Shown here in pieces: positions 29,664-40,000 of a stretch of DNA of 64,000 bases. Source of the stretch: Zobellella maritima (lineage in GTDB: Bacteria > Pseudomonadota > Gammaproteobacteria > Enterobacterales > Aeromonadaceae); the NCBI RefSeq assembly GCF_003075035.1, contig NZ_QCZE01000001.1:506187-570186 (forward strand), written 5' to 3'. The notes beneath the pieces were generated by a model. It was not told the origin of the DNA. It did not search any database and saw only the letters and a program-made list of their open reading frames with translations. A program made the translations under genes and the position numbers. Within the stretch, counting starts at the first letter, position 1, and the number at the start of each line of letters is the position of its first letter.

Positions 29664-31436
29664 TCAGGCCTGTTCGGCCCATGTCAGCTGTCGGGCCTGT
29701 TGCTGCAGCCGGTACATGGCGCTGTACAGCCCCTGGGGACGGGCCATCAGCTGGCGGTGACTGCCCTGTTCGACCAGTTCACCGTGCGACAATACCAGGA
29801 TCCGGTCGGCGCTGCTGATGGTCGACAACCGGTGTGCCACCACTATCATGGTGACCTTGCCGTGCAGCTCCCTGAGCGCCCTCTGCACCACCTGTTCGGT
29901 TTCGCTGTCGACATTGGCGGTCGCCTCGTCCAGCAGCAGTATCCGGGGCGAGGCAGCCAGCGCCCGGGCGATCACCAGCTGTTGCCGTTGTCCGGTCGAC
30001 AGGCGGGTACCCCGTTCGCCCAGCCGGGTGTCGAAACCGGATTCCAGTTCGTCGATCAGCGGCAACAGGTGGGCCTGTCGTGCCGCCCGCTCTATCTGTG
30101 ATCTCGGAAGACCGCGGCCCATGTCGATGTTGTCATACAGGCTGCCGGCGAGGATAAAGGGATCCTGGGGGATCAGGCCGATCCCCTGGCGCAGGGCATG
30201 CCGGCTGTATTGGTGCAGGGGCGCGTCATCGATGCACACCTGACCGGCGCCGGGCCGATAGAAGTCCAACAGCAGGTTGAGCAGGGTGCTCTTGCCGCTG
30301 CCGGTATGTCCCACCACGCCATAGAACTGGCCGGCGGGAATCTCCAGGTCCAGTCCCCTAAAGACCGGCTTGTCGGCCCGATACTGAAAATGCAGCCGGC
30401 GGAAGGCCACCTTACCGGCGGTGATGTGATGGTGCTGCCGGCCATGGGACTGGGGAGTTTGGTGCATCAGCTGGTAGACGCGATCACCGGCCACCATGGC
30501 CTGTTGATAGAGGTTGAAGCGCTGGGTGATTTCCGCCAGGGGTTCGGTAAAACGGCCGAGGAAATTGAGGAAGGCATAAAGCACGCCAATCTCGGCTATG
30601 CCCGCGGTGTGCTGCCAGCCGAACACCTGAATGATGCCGATCAGCGCCAGCACACTGAGCAGGTCGATGGCGGGCCTGAGCAGTACGGCACCCACCTGGA
30701 TGGTTCTCATACGGGCTTTATAGTAGCGTTGGTTTAGGGCATCGAAGCGGCGGGCGGCCTGCTCTTGCTGGCCGCAGGCCTGCAGCACCGCCATGCCGGC
30801 AATTGACTCGCTCAGCTCGCTGTTGATCTCGGAGCGGAGCTGGCGGCTTTCGGCCACGGCTTTCCCGCTCAGCCGTTGATATAGATAGATGACTCCCACG
30901 ACGGCGGGGATCAGCAGCAGCGAGACCAGCATCAGCCGCACATCGAGCAGCGCCATGGCGATGATGATGCCCACCAGCAATACCAGGTTGGTCAGCACCA
31001 CAGACAGGAACTGCACATACAGATCCTTGATGGCTTCGGTGTCGTTGGTGACCCGACTCACCAGGCGGCCCGTCCTGGCCCTGTCGAAGAAGGCCATCGG
31101 CAGGCGCAGCACATGGGCGAATACCCGTTGCCGTATATCCAGCACGGCGGCCAGGGCCATCTCGGTAAAGCGCAGGGTCTGCTGATACCTGAGCCAGGCG
31201 GCGGCCACCTGGCTGACAATATAGGCCAGCAGCAAGGCGGTGACCGGTCCGGGGGAGAGCGCCCTGGCCAGCAGATAATCATCGATAAAGACCTTGGCCA
31301 GCACGGGGCCGGCGACATCGGCGGCGGTGGCCAGCAGCAACAGGGCTATCGCCTTGAACAGCAGCCGCTTGTCCCGGAACACATAGTCGAGCAGCAGGCC
31401 GAAGGTGGCCTTGCCCTGGGGCTGTTCAGGCTTCAT
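29664..31436 (-). CDS. mdlB: ABC exporter half-transporter, MdlB-like
   Basis: This is a type IV ABC exporter half (membrane domain plus ATPase) with 590 aa. The start at 31436 (MKPEQPQGK) is chosen because the upstream in-frame sequence lies inside the preceding mdlA-like gene; the two genes overlap by 11 nt, so translation is coupled. Six membrane helices lie in residues 20-310. The ATPase has Walker A VGHTGSGKSTLL and a signature LSTGQRQQL, where the usual LSGGQ has Thr in place of the first Gly. Walker B is ILLLDEATANVD. It probably forms a heterodimer with the MdlA-like protein. Substrate unknown. Confidence 0.9.
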   Translation of the reverse strand: MKPEQPQGKATFGLLLDYVFRDKRLLFKAIALLLLATAADVAGPVLAKVFIDDYLLARALSPGPVTALLLAYIVSQVAAAWLRYQQTLRFTEMALAAVLDIRQRVFAHVLRLPMAFFDRARTGRLVSRVTNDTEAIKDLYVQFLSVVLTNLVLLVGIIIAMALLDVRLMLVSLLLIPAVVGVIYLYQRLSGKAVAESRQLRSEINSELSESIAGMAVLQACGQQEQAARRFDALNQRYYKARMRTIQVGAVLLRPAIDLLSVLALIGIIQVFGWQHTAGIAEIGVLYAFLNFLGRFTEPLAEITQRFNLYQQAMVAGDRVYQLMHQTPQSHGRQHHHITAGKVAFRRLHFQYRADKPVFRGLDLEIPAGQFYGVVGHTGSGKSTLLNLLLDFYRPGAGQVCIDDAPLHQYSRHALRQGIGLIPQDPFILAGSLYDNIDMGRGLPRSQIERAARQAHLLPLIDELESGFDTRLGERGTRLSTGQRQQLVIARALAASPRILLLDEATANVDSETEQVVQRALRELHGKVTMIVVAHRLSTISSADRILVLSHGELVEQGSHRQLMARPQGLYSAMYRLQQQARQLTWAEQA

Positions 31437-33159
31437 CAAGCTCGGCCTCCAGTTGTTGATAGGTCCACATGCGTCGATACCAGCCATCCTGGCGGCTGAG
31501 TTCGGCATGGGTGCCGCTCTGCAGCATCCGGCCGTGGCTGAGGACCAGGATCTGATCCGCATGCTCCAGTGCCGACAGCCGATGACTGACGATGATGCAG
31601 GCCTGATGGCACCGGCTGCGCAAATGCCCGAGGATGGCCTGCTCGGTATGCACGTCCACCGCCGACAACGCATCGTCCAGCACCAATATCGGCGCCTGGC
31701 TGAGCAGTGCCCGGGCGATGGACAGCCGCTGGCGCTGGCCGCCGGACAGGGTCAGGCCCCGTTCGCCTACCTGGGTGTCATAGCCGTCGGGCAGCTGGCT
31801 GATGTCCTGGTGTACACAGGCCAGCCGGGCGGCCTCGATGATCTGTTCCCGGTCGGCATCCGGTCGGCCGAGGGCGATGTTGTCGGCGATGCTGGCGCTG
31901 AACAGGAAGGCGTCTTGCGGCACATAGGCAAACTGGCGGCGCAGGCTGTCCAGGCGGTATTCGGCCAGCCCGTGGCCGCCCAGGCGGATCCGGCCCGGTG
32001 CCGTTTCCCAGTAGCGCATCAGTAGCTGTAGCAGGGTGCTTTTACCGGCTCCGGTGGGACCGGCAAGGCCCAGTACCTGCCCCTGCTCCAGGGTAAAAGC
32101 AAGCTGCTGGAGGGCGGGCTGTCCACTGCCCGGATAGCTGAAATCCAGATCGGTGACCGCCAGCGCGCAGGAGACGGGCTCCCGCCGCCCGAGATCGGGT
32201 ACGCTGTCGGGAATGGCCAGCAGGCTGTCGACCCGGGTCAGGGCGGCGCTGCCCCGTTCGACGATGTTGAGCAGCCAGCCGAAGGCGAACATGGGCCAGA
32301 TCAGCTGCACCAGATACAGGGTGAAACTGGTCAGCAGGCCGACGGTCAGCTGTTGGTGCCAGATAAGCCAGGCACCAAAGCCCACGGTGAGCAGCAGGGC
32401 GGCAGACATGGACAAAAACACCACGGGTTCGTACAGCGCCTCGGTCCTGGCCACCCGGAAGTTGCGCTCGGCGGCCTGCTCGGCAATCCGGTCGAAGGCC
32501 TGGCTTTCTATCTGTTCCCGACCCATGGCCTTGACCATGCGCACCCCGGCGATTGCCTCCTGGGTCCTGTCATTCAGCACCGAAAACTGCTCCAGGGCCG
32601 CCTTGAAGTGGTGATGGATGGCGCTGGAGATGCGGTAGAAACACCAGCCCATTACCGGGAAGGGCAGCAGCGCCACCAGCGCCAGGCGCCAGTCGATAAA
32701 GCCGAACATCATGATCAGCACCAGTATCAGGGTGAGCAGGCCGTCGAAGCCGGTGAGCACTCCCTCGCCGGCGGCCATCTCGATGGCGTCGATATCGTTG
32801 GTGGCCCTGGCCATCAGGTCCCCGGTATTGTGCCGGCTGTAGAAGGCCTGACCCTGGCGGGTAAGCCGCTGGTAAAAGCGGCGACGCAGCTGGTTGCCGA
32901 GCCGGTAGGAAGTGCCGAACAGGATCCGGCGCCAGCCCAGGCGCAACAGGTAGACCGCCAATCCGAGCAGCATGATCCACAACAGGTAGCGGCCTTCGGC
33001 CTGGCCGGCGGCGGGGGTGACCAGCCGATCCACCGCCTTGCCGATCAGGTAGGGGATGGCCATGTTCATCACCGCTACCGCCGTCAGCATCACCAGCGAC
33101 AGGCTGTAGGTGCGCCAGTGGGCCTTGAAGAACCAGCCCAGTTGCCAGAAAAGTTGCAT
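31426..33159 (-). CDS. mdlA: ABC exporter half-transporter, MdlA-like
   Basis: This is the partner ABC exporter half, 577 aa. The membrane domain covers residues about 15-300. The ATPase has Walker A LAGPTGAGKSTLLQLL, signature LSGGQRQRL and Walker B ILVLDDALSAVD, where the usual catalytic Glu after the Walker B Asp is Asp (LDDA). This degenerate site paired with a canonical one in the partner (LLLDEATA) is the standard pattern of asymmetric heterodimeric exporters. The gene precedes and overlaps mdlB. Assignment to Mdl rather than another LmrCD-type pair is by overall similarity. Confidence 0.9.
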   Translation of the reverse strand: MQLFWQLGWFFKAHWRTYSLSLVMLTAVAVMNMAIPYLIGKAVDRLVTPAAGQAEGRYLLWIMLLGLAVYLLRLGWRRILFGTSYRLGNQLRRRFYQRLTRQGQAFYSRHNTGDLMARATNDIDAIEMAAGEGVLTGFDGLLTLILVLIMMFGFIDWRLALVALLPFPVMGWCFYRISSAIHHHFKAALEQFSVLNDRTQEAIAGVRMVKAMGREQIESQAFDRIAEQAAERNFRVARTEALYEPVVFLSMSAALLLTVGFGAWLIWHQQLTVGLLTSFTLYLVQLIWPMFAFGWLLNIVERGSAALTRVDSLLAIPDSVPDLGRREPVSCALAVTDLDFSYPGSGQPALQQLAFTLEQGQVLGLAGPTGAGKSTLLQLLMRYWETAPGRIRLGGHGLAEYRLDSLRRQFAYVPQDAFLFSASIADNIALGRPDADREQIIEAARLACVHQDISQLPDGYDTQVGERGLTLSGGQRQRLSIARALLSQAPILVLDDALSAVDVHTEQAILGHLRSRCHQACIIVSHRLSALEHADQILVLSHGRMLQSGTHAELSRQDGWYRRMWTYQQLEAELDEA

Positions 33160-33209
33160 ACCTGCTCCGAACCAGAAAATAGCGGGTTAACTAAGGTTAA
33201 TGCCAGTCA

Positions 33210-33322
33210 GTAAACGGGATTGGTTGGCTTTCAAGCCGGCCTTCTGCGCCAGGGACGGCGCAGCAGAGCCCCCATGGAGGGGTTTACGACGTGTCGGCGG
33301 GGAGGTAACTCATCCCGTTTAC
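33210..33322. repeat. 113-bp element bounded by an 11-bp inverted repeat
   Basis: GTAAACGGGAT (33210-33220) and its perfect complement ATCCCGTTTAC (33312-33322) enclose a GC-rich, structured interior: CTGCGCCAGGGACGGCGCAG is a 7-bp stem hairpin and CCCCCATGGAGGGG another. The element fills the gap upstream of mdlA and downstream of the DUF1499 gene. It could be a MITE-like unit or an RNA; no gene in it. Confidence 0.6.
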
Positions 33323-33356
33323 GCTTAAGTGACAAGTATTAGTTAACTCAGGCGCA

Positions 33357-34052
33357 TTATTCCTTAAATTTGTGGTCCAGATCGGCTAGAAAGTCCTGCA
33401 CCCGCCCGGCATTGGCACCGAAATCACTCTTGCCCACCCTCGAGGCGGAGCGCATGTCCACCCGGGTGCCCCCATCCTGCGCCGTCAGCCGGATGGCCAC
33501 ATCGTCCTCGAAGCCGAACCAGCGGCTGCTCACCACGGCTTCGATCTGCATGTTGTCTGCGCCTTGGTCGTCGACCCGTTGCCAGCCTCGTTCACGAACC
33601 AGGTCGAGCACCAGCGGCTTGACCTCCCGGGGGGACAAGGGCAGAGTCAGGGGCCCCAGTGTCGGCCATCCGGCCCGCTGTTTTTCCGCCGTTGCCGGCC
33701 CGGGGTAGTTAGGGGCGTGGTGCCGGGGGCCGCGCAGACGCGCCGCCGCGTTCAGGACGGGGGGCGATACCAGATCCGTGCTGATGTCGTTGATCACCGG
33801 CAGCCTGAGCCCCTGGATCAGCGGGGGGAGCAGCACCAGCAACGGCAGGCAGGCGAGCAGCAGGGCAAACCACTGGCGCTGCCACAGGGCCAGACCCAGT
33901 ACCGGCAGCGCCAGCAACAGGCCGGCGAGCAACAGCAGCAGGCCCAGGCTGTAGGGCCAGAGTTGCCAGCGGCTGCCGAGGGCCCCGAGCAGGGGCAGTA
34001 CACAGGCCAGCAAGGCCAGCCAGAACAGGCGGGAGCCGATAAGTGTTTCCAT
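33357..34052 (-). CDS. DUF1499 domain membrane protein
   Basis: It has 231 aa. About three membrane helices occupy residues 8-85 (rich in Leu), followed by a soluble DUF1499 domain. That domain shows NDISTDLVSPP (the family hallmark, where substrates or ligands are unknown), RGWQRVDDQ, EAVVSSRWFGFEDDVAIRL and a C-terminal DMRSASRVGKSDFGANAGR. The family is widespread and uncharacterised. It is divergent from the MsrA-like gene, 74 bp away. Confidence 0.85.
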   Translation of the reverse strand: METLIGSRLFWLALLACVLPLLGALGSRWQLWPYSLGLLLLLAGLLLALPVLGLALWQRQWFALLLACLPLLVLLPPLIQGLRLPVINDISTDLVSPPVLNAAARLRGPRHHAPNYPGPATAEKQRAGWPTLGPLTLPLSPREVKPLVLDLVRERGWQRVDDQGADNMQIEAVVSSRWFGFEDDVAIRLTAQDGGTRVDMRSASRVGKSDFGANAGRVQDFLADLDHKFKE

Positions 34053-34126
34053 AATTTATCAATAGCTTAGCGGGCGATAACTCAACTATGATCAGGCGCG
34101 CTAAGGAAGTAAAGGAGCAATGGGGT

Positions 34127-34687
34127 ATGTACCTGAAAATATGGCTGCTGTTGTGCCTGTTGGTGCCCCAGGCCCAGGCCGCCCAGGCGGTGTTTGCCGG
34201 TGGCAGCTTCTGGGTGATGGAAGCCTTGTTTGCCGGGCGTTCCGGGATAGTGTCAACGGAAGCGGGCTGGATGAGCGGCGACAAATATCAGCGGCGGCAG
34301 GTGGTGCGGGTTAGCTACGATGATGAGCAAATCAGCTATGGTGATCTGCTGACCCTGTACTGGTCGGCGATAGATCCTTTCGATGCCCGGGGACAATATT
34401 GCGATCGGGGCGAGGCCTACAGCCCGGCCATCTATGTGCAAACCCGGCTGCAACAGAAGTGGGCTCAGCAAAGCAGGGCCCATCTGGCATTAATGTCGGG
34501 ACGGCCGGTTGAGACACGCATCCTGCCCATTGGCGACTTTACTCCGGCCCTGCAGCGACAGCAGGCGTTTGCCCGGCGTCATGGGCTCTTGTATGGCCTG
34601 TATCGGGATGGCTGCGGCTACCCGGATGGTACCGGCTTCAGCTTTTCACCTGCTGTAGCCGGTCCTGGGCGTGTTGCTGGAGAATAA
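34127..34687 (+). CDS. MsrA-like exported protein lacking the catalytic cysteine
   Basis: It has 186 aa. The fold family is peptide methionine-S-sulfoxide reductase. A Sec signal peptide (MYLKIWLLLCLLVPQAQA) places it in the periplasm. The start at 34127 is chosen because the signal peptide starts there and AAAGGAG (34111-34117) is at usable spacing. The active-site motif GGCFW reads GGSFW: the catalytic Cys is Ser27 (AGC codon), and the next residues are VME. IDPFDARGQYCDRGEAYSPAIY keeps the subfamily GQFCDRG segment, and a C-terminal DGCGYP has another Cys. Normal reductase chemistry needs the missing Cys, so it is likely inactive in that role or has a new one. Its last 50 nt overlap the convergent mobB. 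Confidence 0.85.
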   Translation: MYLKIWLLLCLLVPQAQAAQAVFAGGSFWVMEALFAGRSGIVSTEAGWMSGDKYQRRQVVRVSYDDEQISYGDLLTLYWSAIDPFDARGQYCDRGEAYSPAIYVQTRLQQKWAQQSRAHLALMSGRPVETRILPIGDFTPALQRQQAFARRHGLLYGLYRDGCGYPDGTGFSFSPAVAGPGRVAGE

Positions 34688-35183
34688 AATCGGCTATCTG
34701 GTGCGGCTGGTTCAAATCCAGCAGCGGACAGGATATCGGCAGCTCGGGGTGATCGCTGGCCACCGCCACAATCCAGGGGTCCTGCAGGCAGAGCAGGGGC
34801 TTGCCGTGGACGGGCCTGTGAATTTCAATCTTGGGGATGGCGGCCTCGCGGAAGCCTTCGACCAGCACCAGATCCAGCGCATTCAGATCCAGTCGAGAAA
34901 GAGATTCATTTAGATTTGGTTCTTCGGGGTGCAGATTTTCGAAGGTGAGAATGCTACGATTGGGTCCAGCCAGCAGACATTGTGCTGCGCCGGCATGGCG
35001 CAGCTCGTAACTGTCCTTTCCGGGCGTGTCCTGTTCGACATCATGATGGGTATGCTTGACAACGCCGACGGTCAGTCCGTGGTGGCGCAGCAGGGGCAGT
35101 AGTTGCCTCAGCAGGCTGGTTTTGCCACTGCCGCTGAAACCGGCAAAGCCCAACAGTGAACAGCGAGTAGGGGATGGCGACAT
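34638..35183 (-). CDS. mobB: Molybdopterin-guanine dinucleotide biosynthesis protein MobB
   Basis: This GTP-binding accessory protein acts with MobA in forming molybdenum cofactor dinucleotide. It has 181 aa from the chosen ATG at 35183 (MSPSPTRC); a longer frame reaches 35246 but its first 21 residues do not resemble MobB. Walker A is GFSGSGKTS (15-23); then VGVVKHTHHDVEQDTPGKDS, the MobB hallmark, and LVLVEGFREA. Its 3' end overlaps the convergent MsrA-like gene by 50 bp. Confidence 0.93.
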   Translation of the reverse strand: MSPSPTRCSLLGFAGFSGSGKTSLLRQLLPLLRHHGLTVGVVKHTHHDVEQDTPGKDSYELRHAGAAQCLLAGPNRSILTFENLHPEEPNLNESLSRLDLNALDLVLVEGFREAAIPKIEIHRPVHGKPLLCLQDPWIVAVASDHPELPISCPLLDLNQPHQIADFILQQHAQDRLQQVKS

Positions 35184-35349
35184 AAGACGACTCGAGCAGA
35201 AGAACAAGGCGGATTGAAGGGTCCCATAATGCGGGCTTTTCGACAAGTGCGGCCTGTTGAAGTATTACATCCATGGCCTGCCGCTTGTCAGGCATAATTA
35301 AAAGGATATGCATAGCGGTGCGATACAAGATCCAGGGGACAGTGGCGGT

Positions 35350-37065
35350 ATGAGCTTACGTTTATGGGGGCCTATGGCATTGATGCTGCTGAGCCTGGGG
35401 GGCCATGCCCAGGAGGTCGAGTATCAGTTGCGAGGGCTGGAGGGGGAGCTTGAAGATAATGCCGAGGCCTACCTCAAGCAGCTGCCCCCGCTCAAGCCCG
35501 AGCAGGTTGAGCGCTTTGGTGACGACATTGATATGGCGGTACGCAACAGCCTGCAGGCATTGGGTTACTATAATCCCGAGATCGATATCAGCCCTGCCGA
35601 AGACGATCCCGAGCTGTTGGTGATCCGTGTTACACCTGGCGAACCGGTGCGTATACGCGAGCTGGATATACGACTGGATGGCGATGCGGCGGCAGATCCG
35701 GCATTCGCCGAACGGCTCGGCAAGCTGAACCTCAGGCAGGGCGATATACTGCACCACGACGTCTATGAGAAGGCCAAGGCCGGCCTGGTGAGGCTGGCGC
35801 TGACCCGGGGCTATTTCGATGCCGGCTATCAAAAAAGCCAGGTGCGGGTCTATCCCTGGGAGTATGCCGCGGATGTGGAGCTGGCCTTCGACTCGGGTCT
35901 CAGATACAAGTTTGGCGAGCTGAGGGTCGACACGGACCGTCCGGTGGATCGCCTGCTCGCGCCGCTGGTGGATATCAAGCCGGGCGATCCCTACCAGGCA
36001 TCACGGGTGGCCGAGTTGAGCCGCTCCCTGTCTTCTACCCGTTATTTCCGCCAGGTTGAAGTGCTGCCCATGGTGATCGAGGCCGACGAAAACCAGCAGG
36101 TACCGCTGTCGGTGGTGCTGCGCGCCAAGGCCGACAATGAGGTCGAGCTGGGGGTGGGATTTTCGACCGACGAAGGCCCACGGACCTCGGCCAGCTGGGA
36201 AAAACCCTGGATCAACAACCTGGGCCACAGCGTCAACACTACTCTCAAGCTGTCGGCCCCCAAGCAGGACATCACCCTGGTCTACAAGATACCCCGGGGC
36301 CATCCGCTGAATAACTACTACACCCTGCAGGGAGGCTATCAGCGCCTGGATGAGGACGATACCGAAAGTGATCGTCTGGTGGCCTCGATCCACCGCTGGG
36401 ACAAGAGTGCCACCGACTGGACCCGGGATGCCTTTATCCGCAGCGAGTTTGAATCCTATACCCAGGGTGAGCAGAGAGACAGCAGTTTCCTGTTGATCCC
36501 CGGGGTGTCCTTCAATCGTACCCGGATCCAGGGTGGCCTTGACCCAGTGTGGGGTGATACCCAGTTGGCCACCTTGGAGCTGTCCGAACCCTGGTGGGGT
36601 TCGGACACCCGTTTCGTGCGCCTGTGGGGGCGCACCAAGTGGCTGCGTTCCATCGATGAAAAACAGCGGGTCATCGCCCGGGCCGAGCAGGGGGCCGTGT
36701 GGGTGGATGAGGTAACCGAGTTGCCCCCGTCGCTGCGCTTCTTTACCGGTGGTGACCTGACGGTACGCGGTTTCGGCTACGAGACCATTACCCCCCTCGA
36801 TGAGAACGGCGATCGTCTGGGTGCCAAATATGCTTCTGCCCTGAGCCTGGAATATGACTACCGGGTAGCGGAGAAATGGCGGCTGGCTACCTTTGTCGAT
36901 ACCGGTACCGCCACCAACGATTACAGCGAGGCCTGGAAGGTGGGGACCGGCGTCGGGGTACGCTGGCTGACACCCATTGGCTCGGTGCGCCTCGATCTGG
37001 CCTTTGGGGTGTCCGAGCCGGATACCCCCTGGCGCATACACTTCACCCTGGGCCCCGAATTATGA
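35350..37065 (+). CDS. tamA: Outer-membrane translocation and assembly factor TamA
   Basis: This Omp85-family barrel, with the inner-membrane protein TamB, forms the TAM complex that helps insert outer-membrane proteins and move lipids across the periplasm. It has 571 aa. A signal peptide (LMLLSLGGHAQ, after the chosen ATG at 35350) is followed by three POTRA domains (about 25-260) and a C-terminal beta-barrel with the Omp85 hallmark segment TGGDLTVRGFGYETI and terminal FTLGPEL. tamB overlaps it by 4 nt (ATGA). Confidence 0.95.
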   Translation: MSLRLWGPMALMLLSLGGHAQEVEYQLRGLEGELEDNAEAYLKQLPPLKPEQVERFGDDIDMAVRNSLQALGYYNPEIDISPAEDDPELLVIRVTPGEPVRIRELDIRLDGDAAADPAFAERLGKLNLRQGDILHHDVYEKAKAGLVRLALTRGYFDAGYQKSQVRVYPWEYAADVELAFDSGLRYKFGELRVDTDRPVDRLLAPLVDIKPGDPYQASRVAELSRSLSSTRYFRQVEVLPMVIEADENQQVPLSVVLRAKADNEVELGVGFSTDEGPRTSASWEKPWINNLGHSVNTTLKLSAPKQDITLVYKIPRGHPLNNYYTLQGGYQRLDEDDTESDRLVASIHRWDKSATDWTRDAFIRSEFESYTQGEQRDSSFLLIPGVSFNRTRIQGGLDPVWGDTQLATLELSEPWWGSDTRFVRLWGRTKWLRSIDEKQRVIARAEQGAVWVDEVTELPPSLRFFTGGDLTVRGFGYETITPLDENGDRLGAKYASALSLEYDYRVAEKWRLATFVDTGTATNDYSEAWKVGTGVGVRWLTPIGSVRLDLAFGVSEPDTPWRIHFTLGPEL

Positions 37066-40000
37066 TCTGGTTTAAACGTGTTTCCCTCGGCCTGCTGGCG
37101 CTGGTTGTGCTGTTGCTGGTGTTGGTGGCAGGACTGCTGTTTACCCATACCGGTAACCAGTGGTTGTGGCAGCTGGCCCAGCGGCAGCTGCCCGGCCTGA
37201 GTGGCGAGCTGGTGTCCGGCCAGCTGGCCTACGGCTGGCAGTTCAGCCGACTGGCCTATGAGGATGAATCCCTGTCTGTAAAGGCCGAAGCGGTCACCAT
37301 TGACTGGGAACTGCAACAGGTACTGGATAAGCGCTTCTGGCTTAAACGACTGGATGCCGCCGACCTAGAGGTGAGCATCAAGGCTCTGCCTGCAGGCGGT
37401 GATGACCAGTCCGGGGAGCCCCTCGGCGAGATAGCGCCGCCGTTGCTTGTCGATCTCGATGAAATACGTGCCGACCGGGTGAAAATCAGCCTGCCGGGGC
37501 AGACCATTGCCTGGCAAAGCCTGCTGGTATCGGCCCGCTGGGATAACACCGGTATGAGGATCACCGGGCCGCAGATGAGTGGCCTGACGATCACCCTGAG
37601 CGAGTCGGGCTCGGCGGGATCCGAGCCTGCCCAGGCCGACCCCGGGCAGCCGCTGGCCTTGCCGGAGATACGGCTGCCGTTTCCCCTGCAGGTGGAACAG
37701 CTGCGGCTGCTCGACAGCCGGCTGGTGCAAAACGGCCGGGCTCAGGTCCTGTCACGGCTGGAAGTGAATGTTCAGGGCCAGCAAAGCGAACTGACCATAG
37801 GCCAGTTCGAGATGGACCATGAGCTGGCCAGCCTGGCACTGACCGGTGAGGCTACCCTGAGCGGAGACTATCCCCTGGCGATGCAGCTGGATGCCGAGCT
37901 GCACGAACCCCTGCTCGACGGCCAGCTGGCCGGCCAGCGGTTGGCCCTGACCCTCAGTCAGAGCGTGGCAAGACTCAAGGCCAGGCTGGCCCTGCGGGAG
38001 GGCATCGATGCCGATGCCGTGCTGTCGGCTGCTCTGTTACAGCCCGAGCTGCCCTTTGACTTGACCCTTGACTACAAGCAACTGGGTTGGCCCCTCAATC
38101 AACCCGCCTGGCGGCTGGAGCAGGGCAAGCTGACACTGGAGGGAAATCTGGACGGTTATCGACTGGGCCTGAACAGTCAGGCCCAGGGGCCGGATCTGCC
38201 CGAGTTTGCCGTTGCGCTTACCGGCCGGGGGGATATGTCCCAGCTGACCCTGGCTCCGCTCAGACTCACCCTGCCCGAAGGCGAGCTGGCCCTGGAAGGA
38301 CGCCTGGGCTGGGCCCGGGGCATCGACTGGGACGGGGTGGTCAACCTGAACGAAGTGGATCCCAGTGTGTTTGTGGCCGAGTTGCCCGGCCGTCTGAACG
38401 GGGCTATCAGCAGCCGGTTCAGCCTGGCGGAAGGGCATTGGCAGCTGCGGGCCGAGCCCGATGTCAGTGGCCGGCTGAGGGATTACCCCCTGCGCTTGCA
38501 GGGCCGGGTTACTCTGGACGACAGCCTGCAGGGCGAGATCGAAGGGGTGCAGCTGAACAATGGCGACAATGTGCTGACGGTCAATGGCCGTATCGACAGC
38601 CAATGGCAGCTGGAGGGGGAGCTCAATGCCCCGGATCTGGCGGTGTACCTGCCGGGCTTGTACGGTTCACTGGCGGGCAGGATTGACGTGCGCGGGGAAC
38701 GGGATGCGCCCCGGGTATCGCTCGATATCAAGAGCCCCAAGGCCGGTTTCAATGGCAGCAGTGCCACGGATCTGGCCCTGGTTTCTGAGCTTACCCTGGG
38801 CAAGGTGGTCGGCGGCAGCCTGAGCCTGACGGCCGCACAACTGCAGTCGGATGAACTCCGCTGGCAGGATCTGCGATTGGAGGCCGACGGCGATCAGCAG
38901 GCCCACCGGCTCAGCCTGGCTATCCAGGGCAAGCCTCTGGCGGGTGAACTGGCGCTGACCGGCGGCCTGGACGAAGCGGGCTGGCGGGGAAAACTGGTTC
39001 AGGCCCGGCTGGATACCCCCCTGGACCGTTGGCAGCTGGAACCGGCAGTGGATCTCAGCTGGATACAGGCCCAGAGCCAACTCCGGGCGAGTGCCCATTG
39101 CTGGCGTTCGGGCGAGGCGTCCCTGTGTATGGATGCGTTGCAGGCCAGTGCCGACCGGGGCAAGGGCGGCTTCAACTTCAACCGGTTCGATATCGCCCGG
39201 CTGCAGGCGTTCTTTCCCGATGACTTTTCCTGGCAGGCGGTGTTGGAGGGGCGGGCCGAGTTTGCCTGGCAAGGCAAGCGCCCGCAGCTGAACGCGGATA
39301 TCCGTGCCACGCCGGGCACCTTTGTCAGCAGGGGGACCCGGGTGGCCTATCAGAGCCTGACCTTCACGGCCAACACCGAGGACAACCGGCTGGCCTCGGA
39401 GCTCGATTTTCGTTCGGACAGCCTGGGTAACCTCAGGGTCAACGCCAATGTCAGTGAGCTCAATGGCCGGCGGGGGCTGAGCGGTGATCTGGCCATCGAC
39501 TCCTTCAACCTGGACTGGCTGGCGCCCCTGTTGCCGGAAGTGCTGCGGCTGCAGGGTACCCTGGCCGGCCAGGGGCGGCTGGACGGCACCCTGAGCAAAC
39601 CCTTGCTATTCGGCAATATCAACCTGACCGGGGGCGAGGTGGATACCCGTTCGGACATAGTGACCGTGCGGGACTTCAGCAGCCGGCTCGATATCCGTGG
39701 TGACAACGCCCTGATCACGGGCACCATGCGGATGGGCCGGGGACGGCTGAATATCGACGGCGAGCTGGACTGGGCCAGCCTGCCGATCAGCGGTGAGATC
39801 CGCCTGAAAGGCAGCGAGCTGGGAGCCGGTTATCCGGGCCTGGGCCGGGTCAGGGTCAGTCCGGATTTGCAGATCACCTTGGGCGAGCAGGCCAGGATCC
39901 GCGGCGAACTCTTGATCCCCTGGGCCCGTATCGAGGTGAAGAGCCTGCCGGAAAGCGCGGTGGGGCTGTCCAGTGACGTGGTGATAGTGCAGCGGGACGG

